A DNA stretch of 64,000 bases from Rubrivivax sp. (GCA_030653385.1 JAURZM010000015.1:54610-118609); one strand, 5' to 3'. Shown: positions 1-11,507, counted from the first letter of the stretch. Notes: generated by a model from the sequence alone, not told the origin. Program-made: numbers and translations.

Positions 1-167
1 CGTGTTTTCTTGATTTCCGACGTGAGCTCCACCAGCTGCGCGCGGCTTTCCCAGTTGCGTGCAAACAGGATCAGGCCGCCGGTCAGCGGGTGCTTCAGGC
101 GCTGGCGGTCGGCTTTGGTGAGGCTGGTGCTGGCGATGTCCAGCACCACGGGTGCATGTTGTGTCAT
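1..167 (-). CDS. nagZ: Beta-N-acetylhexosaminidase NagZ, N-terminal part (runs off the left edge)
   Basis: The minus strand from the ATG at 165-167 encodes [12 protein letters not shown] and then [13 protein letters not shown]. This matches the start of GH3-family NagZ, where the conserved G-(G/V)-x-L-F-x-R-N segment lies about 30 residues in. NagZ removes terminal GlcNAc from anhydromuropeptides in the cytoplasm during peptidoglycan recycling. Only about 55 codons are visible, so the catalytic Asp/His loop is outside the window. It starts 7 nt after the acpS stop and is probably the last gene seen of the lepA-to-nagZ run. The family call rests on the N-terminus and the position beside acpS and pdxJ. 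Confidence 0.85.
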   Translation of the reverse strand, partial: MTQHAPVVLDIASTSLTKADRQRLKHPLTGGLILFARNWESRAQLVELTSEIKKT

Positions 168-174
168 GGGCTCT

Positions 175-579
175 TCAGGGTGCGGGTGGACGGGTTTCGA
201 CGACGACGAAGGATGCGGCGTAGTCGGTTTCGTCGGTGACGGTGACGTGGGCGACCCAGCCCTGGGCTTCGAACCAGGTCTTGAGTTCACCCGACAGCTG
301 GATGTAGGGCTTGCCGCTGGGCTGGTTCAGGATCTCGCAGCCGCGCCAGGTCATCGGGCTGCGGATGCCCAGGCCGATGGCCTTGGAGAAGGCTTCCTTG
401 GCGGAAAAACGCGTGGCCACGTAACGCAGGCCGCGGGCCGGCGTGCGGGCGCGGCGGGCATGGAAAACCTGCAGTTCGGCCGGGCCCAGCACCCGTTCGG
501 GGAAACGGTCGCCGCGGCGCTGCATCGTGGCTTCGATACGGCGGATGTCGCAGATGTCGGTGCCGATGCCGACGATCAT
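175..579 (-). CDS. acpS: Holo-[acyl-carrier-protein] synthase
   Basis: A 134-residue protein of normal AcpS length. The N-terminus [16 protein letters not shown] carries the Mg-binding Asp of the family, and [12 protein letters not shown] (about residues 58-69) is the second signature with the catalytic Glu-Lys pair. It transfers 4'-phosphopantetheine from CoA to the conserved Ser of apo-ACP. It overlaps the pdxJ stop by 4 nt, so the two are probably translationally coupled. Its substrate AcpP is encoded at 13243-13482 in the same window but in a different operon. No truncation or missing motif is seen. Confidence 0.96.
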   Translation of the reverse strand: MIVGIGTDICDIRRIEATMQRRGDRFPERVLGPAELQVFHARRARTPARGLRYVATRFSAKEAFSKAIGLGIRSPMTWRGCEILNQPSGKPYIQLSGELKTWFEAQGWVAHVTVTDETDYAASFVVVETRPPAP

Positions 580-1370
580 GCCGACGCCCCGGCACGCCGG
601 ATCTCGCGCTGGTAGGCGCGCACCGTTTCGGCCAGGCCCAGTTCCAGCGCGTCGGCAATCAGCGCATGGCCGATCGACACTTCCAGCACACCCGGCACGG
701 CGCGCAGGAAGTCGGCCAGGTTGTCGCGGTTGAGGTCGTGGCCCGCGTTCACGCCCAGGCCGGCGGCTTGTGCGGCTGCGGCGGCTGCAGCGAAGGCCTG
801 CAGTTGCGCGGTTTGCGTGTCACCGCCGTGGGCCGCGGCGTAAGGTTCGGTGTAGAGCTCGACACGGTCGGCACCCACGGCACGCGCCAGCGCCATGGCC
901 TGCGGGTCGGCGTCCATGAACAGGCTGACCCGCACGCCCAAGTCGTGGCACTCGGTGATCAGCGGGCGCAGGCGTTCGCCGTCGGCCGCCAGGTCCCAGC
1001 CATGGTCTGAGGTGAACTGGCCTTCGCCGTCGGGCACGAAGGTGGCCTGGTGCGGCCGCCACTCGCGGATGAAGCCCATCAGGTTCTGAAAGGGGTTGCC
1101 TTCGATGTTGTAGTCGGCCTGCGGCCAGGCCTTCATCAGCGCCGACAGCTCGTGCACGTCATGCGCGCGGATGTGCCGCTCGTCGGGCCGCGGGTGCACG
1201 GTGATGCCATCGGCACCCGCCTGCAAACACAGCGTGGCCGCTTGCATCACGCTGGGAATGCCCAGGTGGCGCGTGTTGCGCAACAGGGCCACCTTGTTGA
1301 CGTTGACCGACAGGGCCGTGCGGCCACGTTCGGAGCCACGTTCGGAATCAGGGGCGATGAGTGGATTCAT
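576..1370 (-). CDS. pdxJ: Pyridoxine 5'-phosphate synthase
   Basis: From the ATG at 1368-1370 the product has 264 residues. It contains the PdxJ signatures [25 protein letters not shown] and [11 protein letters not shown]. The enzyme condenses 1-deoxyxylulose 5-phosphate with 3-amino-2-oxopropyl phosphate to make pyridoxine phosphate in the DXP-dependent vitamin B6 route. The reading frame is open further upstream to 1574, but that stretch lies inside recO and is unlike PdxJ. The chosen ATG overlaps the recO stop as ATGA, which fits coupled translation. Residues 4-18 before the first beta strand are poorly conserved. Confidence 0.96.
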   Translation of the reverse strand: MNPLIAPDSERGSERGRTALSVNVNKVALLRNTRHLGIPSVMQAATLCLQAGADGITVHPRPDERHIRAHDVHELSALMKAWPQADYNIEGNPFQNLMGFIREWRPHQATFVPDGEGQFTSDHGWDLAADGERLRPLITECHDLGVRVSLFMDADPQAMALARAVGADRVELYTEPYAAAHGGDTQTAQLQAFAAAAAAAQAAGLGVNAGHDLNRDNLADFLRAVPGVLEVSIGHALIADALELGLAETVRAYQREIRRAGASA

Positions 1371-2206
1371 GGGGTGGCGACAGGCAAGGCCCGTGCGCTG
1401 TTGGCCAGCTTCTGCACACCCTGGCGCACCTGGGGCGTGCGCAAGGGCAAGTGGCCCAGATGATAGTGAAGCGTCTCGCGCAGTGGCACGCGCAAGGCCG
1501 CGGCCACGGGTCTGCAGGCGTGTTGCACGGCCTGTGCGCTGCCGTGCGAGAGGGCGGCTTCCAGCGTCACCCACTGCGCACCTGTCAGTCCTTGCGCGCT
1601 GCGCACCAGACCGGCTTCGGCTTGCAGTGTGTAGCGCGCGTCGGTTTGCACCGGCTCGGCGCTCAGCGTGGCCGTGGACAGCTCGGGCAGCACACCCAGT
1701 TCGCGCAGCAGCATCAGCTCGAAGGCCCGCAGCGCCACGGCTTCGTCCACACCGCTGGCCAGTGAAGCGACGGTGTCGGCGTAGTTGTCGAAGAGTGTGG
1801 GGTGCGCGTCCTGGCGCGCCAGCAGCTTGAGCAGCAGCTCGTTCAGGTAGTAGCCGCCGAGCAGTGCGCTGGCCGGCATCAAGGGTCGGCCGCCGGCCCA
1901 GTCGGCACTGCGCAGGGTCAGGATCTCGGCCTGTTCGTCGACCGGGGTCTTGCCCAGCACCACGTGCAGTGGCTGAAAGGGCAGCAGCAGAGACCGGAAA
2001 TTCGAGGTGGGCCGCTTGGCGCCTTTGGCTGCCAGCACGATGCGGCCGCGGTCGCGCGTGAACAGCTCGACGATCAGGCTGGTTTCGCTCCAGTCGTGGC
2101 TGTGCAGCACATAGGCCAGCAGCGGCGCATGGGGGCGTGCAGCGGCGGTCCGCGCCGAAGGCCGCGTCAACGACCGCGGTCTGGGGCCTTCTTCATTCGT
2201 AGCCAT
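1367..2206 (-). CDS. recO: DNA repair protein RecO
   Basis: A 279-residue protein. After a basic N-terminal extension of about 28 residues, an OB-fold region reads [22 protein letters not shown] and [13 protein letters not shown], the usual RecO start. A helical region follows with [14 protein letters not shown]. RecO anneals SSB-coated single strands and loads RecA with RecR. Four tightly spaced zinc-ligand cysteines are not visible, as in many proteobacterial RecO proteins. It overlaps era by 14 nt upstream and pdxJ by 4 nt downstream. The era-recO-pdxJ-acpS order is standard for Betaproteobacteria. Confidence 0.94.
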   Translation of the reverse strand: MATNEEGPRPRSLTRPSARTAAARPHAPLLAYVLHSHDWSETSLIVELFTRDRGRIVLAAKGAKRPTSNFRSLLLPFQPLHVVLGKTPVDEQAEILTLRSADWAGGRPLMPASALLGGYYLNELLLKLLARQDAHPTLFDNYADTVASLASGVDEAVALRAFELMLLRELGVLPELSTATLSAEPVQTDARYTLQAEAGLVRSAQGLTGAQWVTLEAALSHGSAQAVQHACRPVAAALRVPLRETLHYHLGHLPLRTPQVRQGVQKLANSARALPVATP

Positions 2207-3110
2207 AACTGCGCAGGTGGGCCTCGTCGTCGGCCCAGCCCGAGCGCACCTTGACCCACAGTTCGAGGAAGACCTTGGCTTCCCACAGGTGCTCCAGCTC
2301 CTGCCGCGCTTCGCTGCCGATGCGCTTCAGGCGTTCGCCACCGTCGCCGATGACCATGCCCTTGTGCGCGTCACGTTCGACCACGATGCTGGCGGCGATG
2401 CGGCGCAGGTTGCCCTCTTCTTCGAACTTGTCGATGACCACCGTGCAGCTGTAGGGCAGTTCGTCGCCAGTCAGCCGGAAGAGTTTTTCGCGGATCATCT
2501 CGCCGGCCATGAAACGTTCGCTGCGGTCGGTGAGCGCGTCTTCTTCGTACAGCCAGGGCTGCGCCGGCAGATAGGGCTCGACGATGCCCAGCAGGCGCTG
2601 CACGTCGGCTTCGCGTGTGGCCGACATGGGCACGTACTCGGCAAAGGCGTGACGCTCCTGCATCGTTTTCAGCCAGGGCAGCACGTCCTGGCGGCGAGTC
2701 AGCGTGTCCAGCTTGTTGGCCACCAGCAGCGCAGGCTTGCCTTCGGGCAGCAGCGCCAGCACCTTGGCGTCGGGCATGCCGAAGCGGCCGGCCTCGCAGA
2801 CAAACAGCACCACGTCCACGTCGCTCAGCGATGACAGCACGGTGCGGTTGAGCGTGCGGTTCAAGGCCGCGCTGTGTTTCAGCTGGAAGCCGGGTGTGTC
2901 GACAAAAACAAACTGCGCCAGCCCCTGGGTGCGGATGCCGGTGATGCGGTGGCGCGTGGTCTGCGCCTTGTTGCTGGTGATGCTGATCTTCTGGCCCACC
3001 AGCGCGTTGAGCAGCGTGCTCTTGCCCACGTTCGGGCGGCCGACGATGGCGACCAGGCCGCAGCGTTGCGGTGTCTCCTCGCCTTCCGGGGCGGCTATGG
3101 CATCGGTCAT
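2193..3110 (-). CDS. era: GTPase Era
   Basis: From the ATG at 3108-3110 the product has 305 residues, the normal Era length. G1 (GRPNVGKST), G3 (DTPGF) and G4 (NKLD) motifs are present, followed by a C-terminal KH domain with [15 protein letters not shown]. Era binds the 3' end of 16S rRNA and acts in 30S assembly. The frame stays open up to 3242 inside rnc, but the upstream residues have no Era similarity. The chosen start overlaps the rnc stop as ATGA. Confidence 0.96.
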   Translation of the reverse strand: MTDAIAAPEGEETPQRCGLVAIVGRPNVGKSTLLNALVGQKISITSNKAQTTRHRITGIRTQGLAQFVFVDTPGFQLKHSAALNRTLNRTVLSSLSDVDVVLFVCEAGRFGMPDAKVLALLPEGKPALLVANKLDTLTRRQDVLPWLKTMQERHAFAEYVPMSATREADVQRLLGIVEPYLPAQPWLYEEDALTDRSERFMAGEMIREKLFRLTGDELPYSCTVVIDKFEEEGNLRRIAASIVVERDAHKGMVIGDGGERLKRIGSEARQELEHLWEAKVFLELWVKVRSGWADDEAHLRSYGYE

Positions 3111-3811
3111 GAACGGAGGGGTCCGCCGGGTTGGTCGCTGGCCTTCAAGGCAGCCAACATGCGGCGTGCCGCTTCTTGTTCGGCGGTGCGCCGCGACTTG
3201 CCTTCGCCCAGTTCGGTCAGGCCCAGCGCAGCCACTGCACACTCAACCTCGAAGGTCTGTGCGTGTGCCTGGCCATGGGTTGCAGAGATGCGGTAGGCCG
3301 GCACTGCGATGCGCCTGGCCTGCAGCCATTCCTGCAGCTCGGTCTTGGCATCCTTGCTCCAGCTGTCGGCCTCGGTGGCCTGGATGATGTCGCCAAAGAG
3401 GCTTTGCACCATGCCCTTGGCGCTGGCGTAACCACCGTCCATGAAAACGGCACCGATCAGCGCCTCGACCGCATCGGCCAGGATCGACGGGCGCTGTGCG
3501 CCGCCGCCACGGGCTTCACCTTCGGACAAGCGCATCAGCTCTGGCAGGCCCAGCACCAGGGCCGCGCGATGCAGGCTGTCTTCACGCACCAGGTGCGCAC
3601 GCACGCGGGTCAGGTCACCTTCGTCGCTGCCAGAAAAACGTTCGTACAGCAGTTCGGACACCGTCAAGCTGAGCACCGCGTCGCCCAGGAATTCAAGCCG
3701 CTCGTTGTGGTCGGCACCGAAGCTGCGATGCGTGAGCGCACGCTGCAGCAGCGTGGCGCTGCCAAAACGGTGGCCCAGCCGGCGCTGCAGCGTGTCGAGT
3801 GGGGCGTCCAT
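3107..3811 (-). CDS. rnc: Ribonuclease III
   Basis: A 234-residue protein. The RNase III signature [12 protein letters not shown] (residues about 37-48) contains the metal-binding Glu and Asp, and a second acidic site lies in [17 protein letters not shown] double-stranded RNA-binding domain closes the protein ([11 protein letters not shown], then [17 protein letters not shown]). The enzyme processes rRNA precursors and cleaves structured mRNA. It lies directly before era, a conserved pair, and 5 nt after the DUF4845 gene. Confidence 0.96.
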   Translation of the reverse strand: MDAPLDTLQRRLGHRFGSATLLQRALTHRSFGADHNERLEFLGDAVLSLTVSELLYERFSGSDEGDLTRVRAHLVREDSLHRAALVLGLPELMRLSEGEARGGGAQRPSILADAVEALIGAVFMDGGYASAKGMVQSLFGDIIQATEADSWSKDAKTELQEWLQARRIAVPAYRISATHGQAHAQTFEVECAVAALGLTELGEGKSRRTAEQEAARRMLAALKASDQPGGPLRS

Positions 3812-3816
3812 CGGAC

Positions 3817-4191
3817 CTAGCGGGTGCGCCCTTCGTACTTGATCAGGATGAACACCGGGCCGTAGATGGGAATTTCCTTGTCGTAGGCAAACCCCAACAC
3901 GACACGGTCGTTTTCCTTGGTCACCGTCAAATCCTTGCCGGCGATGGCGGTGATCGAGTATTCAAGATCGCGCTGCTTGTCGAAGGCCTGGCGGGCTTCG
4001 GCCACGGTTGCGGGTTGCGCTTCCGCGATTTTCTCGACCGCGCGTTTGATGGTGGCGTATTCGTTGATGGTGGGCAGCACACGCACCGCCACGTAGGCCA
4101 AAAAACCGATCGCCACGGCCCAGAACAACAGCCCGAAAAGCGTCATGCCGCGCTGTTGCGAGCGTGTTTTGCCAAAGGTGCCAGCGGTCAT
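3817..4191 (-). CDS. DUF4845 family single-pass membrane protein
   Basis: Using the ATG at 4189-4191 gives 124 residues. This start has an AGAAGG ribosome site 6 nt upstream; an earlier ATG at 4239 would overlap lepB and has no such site. One N-terminal transmembrane segment (GMTLFGLLFWAVAIGFLAYV) is followed by a soluble domain with the DUF4845 pattern AVEKIAEAQPATVAEARQAFDK and a hydrophobic C-terminus ending YEGRTR. The family sits between lepB and rnc in many Betaproteobacteria. Its function is not established. The prepilin-like start (basic, then GMTLFGLL) suggests but does not prove a pilin-like fold. Confidence 0.85.
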   Translation of the reverse strand: MTAGTFGKTRSQQRGMTLFGLLFWAVAIGFLAYVAVRVLPTINEYATIKRAVEKIAEAQPATVAEARQAFDKQRDLEYSITAIAGKDLTVTKENDRVVLGFAYDKEIPIYGPVFILIKYEGRTR

Positions 4192-4225
4192 GAAGCGCCT
4201 TCTGTCGTTGAGTGGGCGACCTGCT

Positions 4226-5205
4226 TCAGTGGAATGCACCGATGCGCCCGAGGTTGCCGAAGTTCATCCACACGAAAAATGCCTTGCCGACGATATTCTC
4301 ATCCGGCACAAAACCCCAGTATCGCGAGTCTTGCGAGTTGTCGCGGTTGTCACCCATCATGAAATAGTGACCTGCCGGCACCTTGCACACCACGCCTTCG
4401 GGCGAGTAACGGCAGTTCTCGGCCATGGGGAAGTTCTTTGGTTCGGGCCCGAAGTAGGCCTGGCGGCGCGGGTTGACCAGGATGTCGTGCTCCCGCTCAC
4501 CCAGTTTTTCGCTGAACTGCGGCTCGTAACGCAGGCTGTCGGCCTCGAAGAATTCGCCCTTGGCGACGATGGGCACGGGCTGACCATTGATGCTGAGCTT
4601 CTGGTTCAGGTAGGCCACTTCGTCGCCGGGCAGGCCGACCACACGCTTGATGTAGTCCTGGCGCGGGTCGACCGGGTAGCGAAACACCATCACGTCGCCA
4701 CGCTGCACGGCGTTGTTGTCGATGATCTTTTTGTTGATCACCGGCAGTCGCACGCCGTAGTGGAATTTGTTGACCAGGATCAGGTCGCCCACCAGCAGCG
4801 TCGGGATCATCGAGCCCGATGGGATCTTGAACGGTTCGAAGAGAAAGCTGCGCAACAGGAAGACGATCAGGATCACCGGGAACAGGCCGGCGGTCCAGTC
4901 CAGCCACCAGGGCTGCATCAACAGCTTTTCGCGCGCGGCGGCCACGTCGCCGTCGACCTTGTTGATGCCCTTGCTGGCCAGCTCGGCGCGGCGCGCCGCG
5001 TCTTGCCTTTCCAGTTCAGCCGCGGCCGCCACACGCGCCGGCGCGAACTTGAAGCGTTCGGCCAGCCAGAAGGCCAGCGTGGCCACGGTCAGCACAAACA
5101 GCAGCAGCGAGAAGTTGCCGGTCCAGAAACCCAGGAACCAGCCGCCCAGGTAGACGACCAGGACGGCGTACAGCGCCGCGGTGAGTGTGCTCATGGGGGT
5201 GTTCA

Positions 5206-5206
<1 letters not shown>
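4226..5206 (-). CDS. lepB: Signal peptidase I
   Basis: A 326-residue inner-membrane serine protease that cleaves Sec and Tat signal peptides. Two N-terminal membrane segments (residues about 8-45) and a third hydrophobic stretch (LFPVILIVFLLRSFLFEPF) precede box B with the nucleophile Ser in PSGSMIPTL. The general-base Lys lies in DYIKRVVGLPGD. Box E reads MGDNRDNSQDSRYWG. The start overlaps the lepA stop by one base (TGATG), so lepA-lepB are coupled as in E. coli. Confidence 0.97.
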
Positions 5207-7014
<1,808 letters not shown>

Positions 7015-7133
7015 CGAGCGTGATTGCATCGCGGCGTTGCCGCTTGTGCGCGTGTTCAGCGACGGATGCCGCGTTCTGCGCGTTGGGCTGCGTGAGGGTG
7101 CGTCGGGTGGTGCCGCAAGCCTTCGCGTACAGC

Positions 7134-7170
7134 TAAAAAAAAGGCGCGTCCAAATGGGTGACGCGCCTTC
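7134..7170 (-). terminator. Rho-independent terminator after mucD
   Basis: A perfect 10-bp inverted repeat (7141-7150 with 7160-7169) with a 9-nt loop. On the minus strand the stem is followed at once by a run of eight T, interrupted by nothing. This is a textbook intrinsic terminator for leftward transcription. It would end the rpoE-rseA-rseB-mucD transcript before lepA. Confidence 0.88.
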
Positions 7171-7283
7171 CAACAGAACGTTTGGCAACTGCTTGTTGGG
7201 CGTTCATTCTAACCAAAAGAATCGGCCGGGAACCCGCGTCGTTGCTTGATTTCCGGCCGTTGCGGACAACCGACAGGCAGAAG

Positions 7284-7303
7284 TTATACACAGATTATTC
7301 ACA
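7284..7303 (+). promoter_or_regulatory. Two tandem DnaA-box-like 9-mers
   Basis: TTATACACA (7284-7292) and TTATTCACA (7295-7303) both match the strict DnaA box TTATNCACA. They are direct repeats 11 bp apart, about one helical turn. They sit in the 577-bp gap between mucD and lepA. The sequence match is seen directly; DnaA binding is inference. The gap otherwise holds the terminator at 7134-7170 and two hairpins (7407-7427 and 7538-7581), with no convincing gene. Confidence 0.45.
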
Positions 7304-7406
7304 AGCCGATAACCACTCGGCGATTGGCCATGTGAGTGACCACTCAGGGGTCCTGAGGCGGGTAAATCCAGCCCCATCAGCCACCATTCTAGACGGCTGC
7401 AGTCTG

Positions 7407-7427
7407 AATCCGGGCGTGGCCCGGATT
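7407..7427. other. Perfect palindrome in the mucD-lepA gap
   Basis: Nine-base arms (7407-7415 and 7419-7427) flank a 3-nt GTG loop. No T-run follows on either strand, so it is not a clear terminator. A second GC-rich hairpin area at 7538-7581 lies just past the mucD stop. The role is unknown; mRNA 3'-end protection or a protein site are both possible. Confidence 0.4.
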
Positions 7428-7591
7428 GAAGTGAAAGGTCACTAACTTGGCTAACCGGTGCGGACGTGCTGTGCCCCAAACTGGACGGCTGCGGGCTCCC
7501 ACGATGTGGAAAGACCCGCAGCGCGACTCAACTGAAACACACCCAGCGGGTGTGCGCGCTGCGCCACGGGGAGCGCAGCGCCACGGGGCTT

Positions 7592-9079
7592 TCAGCGGTT
7601 GGGACGGATCACGATGTAGTTGACCCACTCGCCGCGCCGCACCAGCACCGACACCGGCTTGGCCTTGTCACCCTTGTCGATCTTGGCCGCCAGCGCCGCA
7701 AACTGTTTGCCGTCGCTGACCTCGGCGTTGTCGATCGACAGGATCACGTCACCTTCACGCAAGCCCGCGCGGGCCGCCGCACCTTCGACTGCGTCCACAC
7801 GCACGCCGCCACGCACACGCAACTCGCGTTTCTGCGCGTCGGTCAGGTCGGCCACCGTGACGCCCAGAGCGGTCTTGGCTGCAGCCTGCGGTGCGGCGCC
7901 CGGTTCGGCTGCGGCACGACGGGTGGGTCTTTCGGCTTCGAACTCGGCAATCGCGACGTTCAGGTCACGGGTGGCACCGCGGCGAAAAACCTGCAGCGTG
8001 GCGCGGGCGCCGGGCTTCAGGCCACCCACGATGCGCGGCAGGTCGCCGGCCTTCTCGACGGCCTTGCCATCGACCTTCACGATGATGTCGCCGGCTTCAA
8101 CGCCGGCCTTCTCTGCCGGCTGGTCTTTTTCGACACCGGTGACCAGGGCACCGCGGGGAGCGCCCAGACCGATGGATTCGGCCACTTCCTTGGTCACGGC
8201 CCCGATCTGCACGCCGATGCGGCCACGGATCACACGCCCCGTGCTGCGCAGCTGCTCGGCTACCCGCGTGGCCTCGTCGATGGGAATGGCAAAGCTGATG
8301 CCCATGAAGCCACCGGAGCGGCTGTAGATCTGCGAGTTGATGCCCACCACCTCGCCGCGCAGGTTCAGCAGCGGGCCGCCGCTGTTGCCGGGGTTGATGG
8401 CCACATCGGTCTGGATGAAAGGCAGGTAGTCGCCGGTGTCGCGCTGCTTGGCGCTGACGATGCCGGCGGTGACGGTGTTTTCCAGGCCGAAGGGCGAGCC
8501 GATGGCCATCACCCATTCGCCCACCTTCAGGCGGTTCACGTCACCGATCTTCACGAAGGGCAGCCCGCTGGCCTCGACCTTGACGACGGCCACGTCGGTG
8601 CGTTTGTCGGCGCCGATGATGCGGGCCTTCAGCTCACGCTTGTCGGTGAGCGTGACGATGACCTCTTCGGCCCCGTCCACCACGTGGGCGTTGGTCATGA
8701 TGAAACCGTCGGCACTGAGGATGAAACCCGACCCCACGCCGCGCTGCTGCGGTTCGTCTTCATTGCCGCGTGGGTTGCCCCTGCGGTCAGGGCGGTTGGG
8801 CATGGGAATGCCGAAGCGCCGGAAGAACTCTTCGATGTTGGGGTCGATTTCGCCACCGCCGCCCACGCTGGCGCCTCCGCGCCTTTCAGTGGTGCGGATG
8901 TTGACGACGGTCGGGCTCACACGCTCGACGAGTTCGGTGAAGTCGGGCAGTTGCACGGTCTGCGCTTGCGCCTGGCGCGGCAACAGAAGCGGCGCCGCCA
9001 GGCCCAGCATGGCCAGGCTGAGTGCCACACGGGCGGCCCAGGAACGGGCAAGGGTTGTCTTGGAAGAGCAGTGCATCAT
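7592..9079 (-). CDS. mucD: DegP/MucD-type periplasmic serine protease (HtrA family)
   Basis: A 495-residue protein. A signal peptide ends near AQAQTVQ (residue about 40). The trypsin-like domain has the catalytic triad His in TNAHVV, Asp in RTDVAVV and Ser in GNSGGP. Two PDZ domains follow (GVEAGDIIVKVDGK and GLREGDVILSIDN). Such proteases degrade or refold misfolded envelope proteins. It is the last gene of the rpoE-rseA-rseB-mucD group, as in Pseudomonas algU-mucABD. A second ATG one codon in (9076) is equally possible. Confidence 0.94.
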   Translation of the reverse strand: MMHCSSKTTLARSWAARVALSLAMLGLAAPLLLPRQAQAQTVQLPDFTELVERVSPTVVNIRTTERRGGASVGGGGEIDPNIEEFFRRFGIPMPNRPDRRGNPRGNEDEPQQRGVGSGFILSADGFIMTNAHVVDGAEEVIVTLTDKRELKARIIGADKRTDVAVVKVEASGLPFVKIGDVNRLKVGEWVMAIGSPFGLENTVTAGIVSAKQRDTGDYLPFIQTDVAINPGNSGGPLLNLRGEVVGINSQIYSRSGGFMGISFAIPIDEATRVAEQLRSTGRVIRGRIGVQIGAVTKEVAESIGLGAPRGALVTGVEKDQPAEKAGVEAGDIIVKVDGKAVEKAGDLPRIVGGLKPGARATLQVFRRGATRDLNVAIAEFEAERPTRRAAAEPGAAPQAAAKTALGVTVADLTDAQKRELRVRGGVRVDAVEGAAARAGLREGDVILSIDNAEVSDGKQFAALAAKIDKGDKAKPVSVLVRRGEWVNYIVIRPNR

Positions 9080-9144
9080 GCGTTGGACTCGGACTTTCTA
9101 AACAACGGATTGCGACACACGGGGCGCAGGCGCCCGGCGTCGCC

Positions 9145-10215
9145 TCAGGGCCGCCGTCGCTCGAAGGCAACGGCAAACAACTTCAGTGTGGCGGGCGGCG
9201 CATCGCCGACCACCGTGACCCAATGTTCACCTTGGCGCGCCATCACGGTGGCGGTAGCCCCTTGCTGGGCCTGGACTTCGGCCGTGTGGCGGTCGGGTCG
9301 GAAGGGTTCGACAAAAACCGAGACATGGCTCAGCCCGTCGGTGAAAACGGCTTGCAGCACGGACTCGCCGTCCCCGGCCGTCTCCATGCCGCGGCGCATG
9401 CAGCCAGCGAGCCGGAAACCGGCAATGGGCCGGGCCAGGATCCACCCTTCGGCGTCCAGCGTGGTCAGCTTCTGCTGCGGGCGCAGCACCTGGTAGCCCT
9501 CGAGCTTGCGCATGATCTGCAGCACGCTGTCGGGTTGCGGCCGCACGTCGATGGCCACTTCCGAGAAGGCGGTGGACTCGAGCACACGTTGCGCGCCACC
9601 GGCCTCGGCCATCACGTCGGCCCGCAGCATCAGGCCGCTGGCCATGTCAGCCCACAGGCGCTGCGCGTAGCGCAAGGCGTCTCGGGGCCAGAGCAAGAGC
9701 ACCGCGGCATCACGGCCCGCCACGCGGGCGTTGCCTTCACGGCGCAGCTCGTACTGCTCCAGGGCCTGTGGGTCGACGGCCTGCGGCGTGGTGGTCCAGG
9801 CCGCAAGGGTCTCGCGCTTTTCGACCACCGCCACCTGCGACTGCGGCCAGAAGGTGTGCACCCGGTCGTTGTGGCGCACGATGCGCTGCTGGCGGCCGTC
9901 TTGCGCCTCGAGCCTTTCGTAGGCCTGGTCGGCGACCGAAAAGTACCAGACCCGCGAACTCGAGACCTGCCCGCCGGTGCTGTAGACCAGCGTGCCCTGG
10001 TAGTTGCCGCCACGCGCCGCAGCCTGGATGCGTGCCAGCCAGGCACGGGCATCGGCCGGCGCCAGCACACCGGTGGCCAGCGGTGCAGCCGGTGTGGCCG
10101 CTGCGGCGTTGCCCAGCTGGGCCTGGGCAGCCAGGGGCAACAAGGCGACAGCCAGTGCACTCAGCACGGCGATCCTGCAGCCTCGGCCCATCAGCACCGG
10201 GTTTACCGAATTCAC
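9145..10215 (-). CDS. rseB: Sigma-E regulatory protein RseB/MucB
   Basis: A 356-residue secreted protein with a signal peptide (IAVLSALAVALLPLAAQAQ). The two-domain RseB fold is indicated by RIQAAARGGNYQGTLVYS, then the FxPxxR-like region and the C-terminal DGLSHVSVFVEPF. In known systems RseB binds RseA in the periplasm and blocks its cleavage until lipopolysaccharide or misfolded proteins accumulate. The start overlaps the rseA stop by 4 nt. Downstream by 65 nt is mucD. Confidence 0.9.
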   Translation of the reverse strand: MNSVNPVLMGRGCRIAVLSALAVALLPLAAQAQLGNAAAATPAAPLATGVLAPADARAWLARIQAAARGGNYQGTLVYSTGGQVSSSRVWYFSVADQAYERLEAQDGRQQRIVRHNDRVHTFWPQSQVAVVEKRETLAAWTTTPQAVDPQALEQYELRREGNARVAGRDAAVLLLWPRDALRYAQRLWADMASGLMLRADVMAEAGGAQRVLESTAFSEVAIDVRPQPDSVLQIMRKLEGYQVLRPQQKLTTLDAEGWILARPIAGFRLAGCMRRGMETAGDGESVLQAVFTDGLSHVSVFVEPFRPDRHTAEVQAQQGATATVMARQGEHWVTVVGDAPPATLKLFAVAFERRRP

Positions 10216-10832
10216 CGCTGCACACCCGCCGGCATCTCAGCGTCAACCCGCCGCAAGGCACTGCCCGGAACAGCAGCCGCAAAACCACCGCGTGCCGACT
10301 GGTGCGCACGCAGGAACTCGTCCAGCCTGGCATCGCGGATCAGCGCACCGGCTGCCGTGGGCGCTGCCGCCCTGCCTGCAGCGTTGCTGACCTGAACCAC
10401 CCCGGACGGCACAGTGCCGGCCGCCGCCAGTGTGTCGGCGGCGCCATCGACCTCCGGGCCCGAGACCTGAGACACCACCAGCATCCCGGCCACCAGCACA
10501 AAGCCCGCGGCAACCGCCGCCGGCATCCGCCAGGCCGGTGCCGCACGTTTTGGCGCCGAGGGTGCCAGCACCACCGGTTCATCGGCCAGACGCTCACGCA
10601 GCTGGGCCAGGAAACGGGCGTCGTGCGAAGGTGCGGCCGCCAGTTCGCTGGACCGCATCACGTCACCGATGAGGTGATAGCTGTGCCAGGTGGCACGGGC
10701 CTGCGGGTCATCGCGCCACGCGCGGCAGGCCTTGTCCAGGCATTCGACGTCGCCATCGACGGCGCCGGACAGCCAGCGCCTAGGGTCGTTTTCAGGCGTG
10801 TCGTCAGCAGCGGGGGCAGCTTGTTGGCTCAT
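10212..10832 (-). CDS. rseA: Anti-sigma-E factor RseA/MucA
   Basis: A 206-residue protein. The N-terminal domain (residues 15-75, WLSGAVDGDVECLDKACRAW, then WHSYHLIGDVMR) is the RseA fold that masks sigma-E. A single transmembrane segment follows (PAAVAAGFVLVAGMLVVSQV), and the rest is periplasmic. Regulated proteolysis by DegS and RseP is the known mode of release in the family. It sits 66 nt after rpoE and overlaps rseB by 4 nt. Confidence 0.9.
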   Translation of the reverse strand: MSQQAAPAADDTPENDPRRWLSGAVDGDVECLDKACRAWRDDPQARATWHSYHLIGDVMRSSELAAAPSHDARFLAQLRERLADEPVVLAPSAPKRAAPAWRMPAAVAAGFVLVAGMLVVSQVSGPEVDGAADTLAAAGTVPSGVVQVSNAAGRAAAPTAAGALIRDARLDEFLRAHQSARGGFAAAVPGSALRRVDAEMPAGVQR

Positions 10833-10898
10833 GCTTGGGGCCGGGTTGGGGTTTGAAGTTCGAACGGTGGGGCATGCGGGAGGATCGGAGCTTGCGGG

Positions 10899-11507
10899 CT
10901 ACCAGCGTTCCCCGTCGCGTGTGTCGAGCAAAGGCTTCAGGCGCACGGCGATGGCATCGCGGGCGCGAAAGATGCGGGAGCGCACGGTTCCGATGGGGCA
11001 ATTCATGACTTCGGCAATCTCTTCGTAGCTCAGGCCTTCGATTTCACGCAGCGTGATCGCCTGCCGCAGGTCGTCAGACAGCGCTTCGATCGCGGAGTTC
11101 ACTGCCGCCGCGATCTCTTTGCTGGCCAACAGGGCTTCGGGTGTTTCGCCGTCCGTTAGTTCATTCTCGGCGCGTGAAGTTTCCTCACCATCTTCATCGT
11201 TGCGCATCGCCGACTCGGAAACCAGCGGGTCGCGCTTCAGGTCCATCAGCGCCTTTTTGGCCGAGTTGACGGCAATCCGGTACAGCCAGGTGTAGAAGGC
11301 CGCTTCGCCACGGAACTGCGGCAACGCCCGGTAAGCGCGGATGAAGGTCTCCTGGGCGATGTCCTGCACCAGGTCGACATCGCGGACCATGCGGCCGATC
11401 AACCGCTCGATGCGGCGCTGGTACTTGACCACCAGCATCTCGAACGCACGGACATCGCCGAGCTTGACTCGCTCGACCAGGGCAGCGTCGGCGTCCGCAT
11501 CAGTCAT
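10899..11507 (-). CDS. rpoE: RNA polymerase sigma factor RpoE (sigma-E/AlgU)
   Basis: A 202-residue ECF sigma factor. Region 2 contains YQRRIERLIGRMVRD and DIAQETFIRAYRALPQF; region 4 contains LREIEGLSYEEIAEVMNCPIGTVRSRIFRAR. These are close to the E. coli RpoE pattern. It directs envelope-stress genes. The ATG directly abuts the stop of the upstream small membrane gene, which itself lies 6 nt after fabF. The factor may therefore be co-transcribed with the fatty-acid genes; no separate promoter was identified by eye. Confidence 0.95.
   Translation of the reverse strand: MTDADADAALVERVKLGDVRAFEMLVVKYQRRIERLIGRMVRDVDLVQDIAQETFIRAYRALPQFRGEAAFYTWLYRIAVNSAKKALMDLKRDPLVSESAMRNDEDGEETSRAENELTDGETPEALLASKEIAAAVNSAIEALSDDLRQAITLREIEGLSYEEIAEVMNCPIGTVRSRIFRARDAIAVRLKPLLDTRDGERW

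Noticed and set aside
7284..7303. A full replication origin at the DnaA-like boxes
   Set aside because: Only two boxes and no AT-rich unwinding region, dnaA, dnaN or gidA are present.
7466..9496. A 676-codon plus-strand open frame
   Set aside because: It lies opposite mucD and the end of rseB and shows no recognisable domain.
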